From contig CAJTXE010000063.1 of the NCBI GenBank assembly GCA_910580225.1, positions 1 through 16,600 of the forward strand: a stretch of 16,600 nucleotides of DNA, read 5' to 3'. The stretch comes from an uncultured Acetatifactor sp. (GTDB taxonomy: Bacteria; Bacillota; Clostridia; Lachnospirales; Lachnospiraceae). The notes under the pieces were generated by a model. The model saw nothing but the letters and a program-made list of their open reading frames with translations. It ran no database searches and was not told where the DNA came from. Positions 14,153 to 16,600 of this stretch are shown here, one piece after another (positions within the stretch are counted from its first letter, which is position 1; each line of letters starts with the position of its first letter). Position numbers and translations under genes: made by a program.

Positions 14153-16525
14153 ATGACATGGCCTTTTGAAAATGACACCGGCGCCATTGTGAAAAAACTG
14201 GCGAAGCGCAGCCTCGCAGGCGAGAAGCGCCGGAACCTGATGGTGGTGGCCGCCGTCGCCCTGGCGGCGTTCCTGATATGCTTGTCAGCGGTCATATCCG
14301 TTTCCATTGCGCAGATCCAGCAGGGTCAGGTGGCTGATACCTATGAGGCGGTCTTCACCGGCGTGGAGGCGGACCATGTGGCGGTGCTGAAAGACCTGCC
14401 GGAGCTTGCCCGGGTGGGCGAATACTATCTGCTGGGGCAGGAGCATTCCGGGCAGGGATACAACGCCTCCTATGTGTACTGCGACAGCGACATGGTGTAT
14501 ATTGCCCGCAGCCAGATGGAGCTGGTAAAAGGCGAACTCCCGGCGCAGGCAAATGAAGTCGCTGTCAGTGAATATTTTCTCTCCGCTTACGGTTCCAATG
14601 CCAAAATCGGTGAGACGGTCCGGTTGGATACCGAGAGTTTTCATGGAGACTATACCGTGACCGGAATCCTGTCTAATGTGGGAGAAAAGGAAACGAATCT
14701 ATGTGCTGTTGTCGTTTCCAAAGCGGCCTTAACACAGTGGGCCGGATTTGACCCTGCAGGATACCGTGCCTATGTGCATTTCAAAAATGACAGGCAGTTT
14801 GACCAGGAAACCATGGCTGCCCGCTGCAGGGAGATTGCCGCACAGTTTGGCTCTGCGCATGTAGGGATGAACAGCAATTATTTTGCTTCTCATTCAAAGT
14901 CTATTGACTTTGTGACTATTTTCGGTATAGCTGCCCTTGTGTTTGCCGGCGGATATGTAGTTATCCAGAGTATTTTCCGTATTTCTGTGAACGACAAAAT
15001 ACAAAGCTATGGACAGCTCCGTACCATCGGCGCAACACCCAGACAGATCCGGCGCATCGTGAAAAAGGAGAGCGGTCGGCTGGGCGGCATTGGGATCCTG
15101 ATCGGCATCCTGCTGGGCGTGGGCGGCGGCCTGCTCCTGTTCCCAAAAGGCTTCCATGGGGGGTATTATGGGATAGCTGTACTTCTGACCGCGGTGGTCT
15201 GTTGGGTCATGGTATCTGTCTCGGTTCACAGACCGGTCAAAATAGCTGCCAACATTTCACCGCTGGAGGCAATGCGTTTTTTGGCAGGTCAGGAAAAGGT
15301 ACACAACAGAAAGAAACACCGGAAACTAAGTCCCATATCCATGGGATTTGCAAATTTTGGACGCGACCGTAAAAAGTCAGTGAGTATTGCAGTGTCCCTA
15401 AGCCTGGGCGGGATCCTTCTTCTGGTGGTGTCCTCAATGGTCCTGACCCGGTCGCCAGAGCAGGCTGCAAGGCTGTTTTTCCCAGATGGGGATATAAAGA
15501 TATATTTGTCTTCAGAGCAGCCGGAGGAAGAGATTATGGCTGCAGGCAATCCGCTGGATGAAAACTTAAGACAGGAGATCCTTTCTGTGGACGGGGTGGC
15601 GGATGTGCTGGTCACCCGCCGGTCTCTGCACAGCAAATTTAGAACTTCCGAAAGTGCCGAAGCCGGTATGTGCGACATGCTGACGGACTCAAACCGCATG
15701 GATGTAGAGACTGCTCTGGTATCCGGCGCTATGCCGGCAGATACCCACAGCATCCTGCTGAGTACGGCTTATCAGAAGCGCCATGCCGACATGGATGTTG
15801 GGGCCACTATTGAGCTGACCCTGGGCCAGGAAACCGTGACAGTTACCATATCCGGACTGTTCGATGCGTCGAAGACAGCAAACGGACATGGTGCGCTTGC
15901 CATGGATTCGGCGGCCCTGTTCGCGCCGGAGGAGCTGTTTTGTGAGATATATCCTGAAATAGAAAGCTTTGACTACTCCTGGAGCATTGTCAGCGATCCG
16001 AAGAAGGCAGAGTCTGTGGAAAGCAGTCTGCAGGAGCTGGTATCCGGCCGCAGCAATCTTGGAATGGATACCATAGCCACACATATCGAATATGAGAAAA
16101 TGCAGAGCAGCATTATTTTGGGAAGCCTGCAGGCTCTTTCCTGGCTGATCTTCCTGTTCGGCGTTGTCAATCTGATCAATACGACGCTTTCCAACCAGAT
16201 GTCCCGGAAGCGGGAGAACAGCACTCTGCGCTCCGTTGGCCTGACCGGGAAGCAGTTGTGCCGGATGAGTGTCACCGAGGGGATGTGCCATGCGCTTTTT
16301 GCGGCGCTTGCCGTCTTGGTCCTGGGGCTGCCGCTTTCCATGGCAGTCTGTGCGGAAGTCAGTAAGAAATCCTTTGCCGGCGCGGTTGTCCCATATCAGT
16401 TCCCTTTCCTGCAAATGGGGTTGTTCCTCTTTGTATTGTTTGGCATGGAGGCGCTTCTGTCTGCCTGGATGGTGCGCAGGCATAAGAAACAGTCCCTGGT
16501 GGAACAGATGAGGGCGCAAGGGTGA
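14153..16525 (+). CDS. FtsX-family ABC transporter permease 2
   Basis: A 790-residue paralogue of permease 1 with the same topology: helices near 29-51, 253-277, 310-332 and 338-358 in the first module, and near 410-431, 657-682, 711-733 and 750-772 in the second, each module with one large extracellular domain after its first helix. Coupling motifs are SYGQLRTIGATPRQIRRIVKKE and NSTLRSVGLTGKQLCRM. The first nine residues, MTWPFENDT, are identical to permease 1, and the DNA around both starts is closely similar, consistent with an old tandem duplication. The extracellular domains have diverged strongly. It follows permease 1 by 46 bases, with a GAGAGGAAAA purine run as ribosome binding site. 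It ends the operon within the window. The eight-helix, two-domain layout differs from BceB, which has ten helices and a single large loop. Confidence 0.92.
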   Translation: MTWPFENDTGAIVKKLAKRSLAGEKRRNLMVVAAVALAAFLICLSAVISVSIAQIQQGQVADTYEAVFTGVEADHVAVLKDLPELARVGEYYLLGQEHSGQGYNASYVYCDSDMVYIARSQMELVKGELPAQANEVAVSEYFLSAYGSNAKIGETVRLDTESFHGDYTVTGILSNVGEKETNLCAVVVSKAALTQWAGFDPAGYRAYVHFKNDRQFDQETMAARCREIAAQFGSAHVGMNSNYFASHSKSIDFVTIFGIAALVFAGGYVVIQSIFRISVNDKIQSYGQLRTIGATPRQIRRIVKKESGRLGGIGILIGILLGVGGGLLLFPKGFHGGYYGIAVLLTAVVCWVMVSVSVHRPVKIAANISPLEAMRFLAGQEKVHNRKKHRKLSPISMGFANFGRDRKKSVSIAVSLSLGGILLLVVSSMVLTRSPEQAARLFFPDGDIKIYLSSEQPEEEIMAAGNPLDENLRQEILSVDGVADVLVTRRSLHSKFRTSESAEAGMCDMLTDSNRMDVETALVSGAMPADTHSILLSTAYQKRHADMDVGATIELTLGQETVTVTISGLFDASKTANGHGALAMDSAALFAPEELFCEIYPEIESFDYSWSIVSDPKKAESVESSLQELVSGRSNLGMDTIATHIEYEKMQSSIILGSLQALSWLIFLFGVVNLINTTLSNQMSRKRENSTLRSVGLTGKQLCRMSVTEGMCHALFAALAVLVLGLPLSMAVCAEVSKKSFAGAVVPYQFPFLQMGLFLFVLFGMEALLSAWMVRRHKKQSLVEQMRAQG

Positions 16526-16600
16526 AATATTCTGGGTGATAGATCGGATTTTATACAGCATCTCACGGCAGCGGATAAACATTTCACGGCAATTAAATTG
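16526..16600. other. Downstream region, no gene or clear terminator seen
   Basis: No coding sequence or clear hairpin terminator is visible in the last 75 bases. TCACGGCA occurs twice (16563-16570 and 16584-16591), 21 bp apart, and AACATTT just before the second copy resembles the core of the response-regulator boxes upstream. This could be the start of another promoter region, but it is cut off by the window edge. Confidence 0.3.

Noticed and set aside
9712..16525. Straight assignment as a BceRS-BceAB antimicrobial peptide module
   Set aside because: The kinase fits, but there are two permeases with an FtsX-type eight-helix, two-domain layout, which does not match BceB.
15689..16582. A 297-codon minus-strand frame opposite permease 2
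   Set aside because: It is antisense to well-supported membrane helices and coupling motifs of the permease, with no domain or ribosome binding site of its own.
1..16600. tRNA, rRNA, insertion sequences, integrases or phage genes
   Set aside because: None was recognised on either strand; the junction near 8290 has no visible transposase or terminal repeats.

Overview
The window looks like chromosomal DNA of an anaerobic, low-to-middle G+C Firmicute, most likely a gut clostridium of the Lachnospiraceae type. The basis is consensus AGGAGG-type ribosome binding sites, roughly even base composition, a two-component/FtsX-type ABC transporter block of the kind common in Clostridia, and YozG-like XRE regulator and DUF3796-like genes. 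No species can be named from the sequence. All convincing intact genes are on the + strand; the only minus-strand coding signal is a broken fragment.

Region 1 (about 1-7873) is the unusual part. A possible small ORF (231-425) overlaps a 1098-residue protein (418-3714) that joins a CbxX/SpoVK-type AAA+ module to an FtsH-type AAA+ module and a complete M41 zinc peptidase. This overlaps a second giant protein (3695-7327, about 1210 residues) that joins a Clp-type AAA+ module, a middle region resembling a receiver domain, a second FtsH-type AAA+ module and a second complete M41 peptidase. Neither protein has an evident FtsH-like membrane anchor. A third gene (7397-7873) encodes a DnaJ-type zinc finger without a J domain, fused to a Ser/Tyr-rich linker and a C-terminal membrane segment. 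I infer a dedicated protein-unfolding and degradation machine with a membrane-tethered substrate or adaptor protein. I know of no described system with this layout.

Region 2 (about 7874-8890) is a transition zone. It holds an A/T-rich bidirectional terminator-like inverted repeat, a minus-strand remnant resembling the C-terminal part of a helical regulator, a DUF3796-like small membrane protein gene whose 5' end appears lost at the junction, and a short XRE-family regulator. It looks like a recombination scar between two functional blocks.

Region 3 (8891-16600) is a sensing and transport block: an OmpR-family response regulator, an intramembrane-sensing histidine kinase with almost no extracellular loop, a strong terminator, a MacB/LolD-type ABC ATPase, and two paralogous permeases of about 790-800 residues. 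Two promoters, one before the regulator and one before the ATPase, carry matching pairs of ACATTT boxes 11 bp apart, each placed exactly 6 bp before a -10-like hexamer. The simplest reading is that the response regulator controls both its own operon and the transporter operon, probably in response to envelope stress or an antimicrobial peptide. That function is inferred from family and context, not shown by the sequence.
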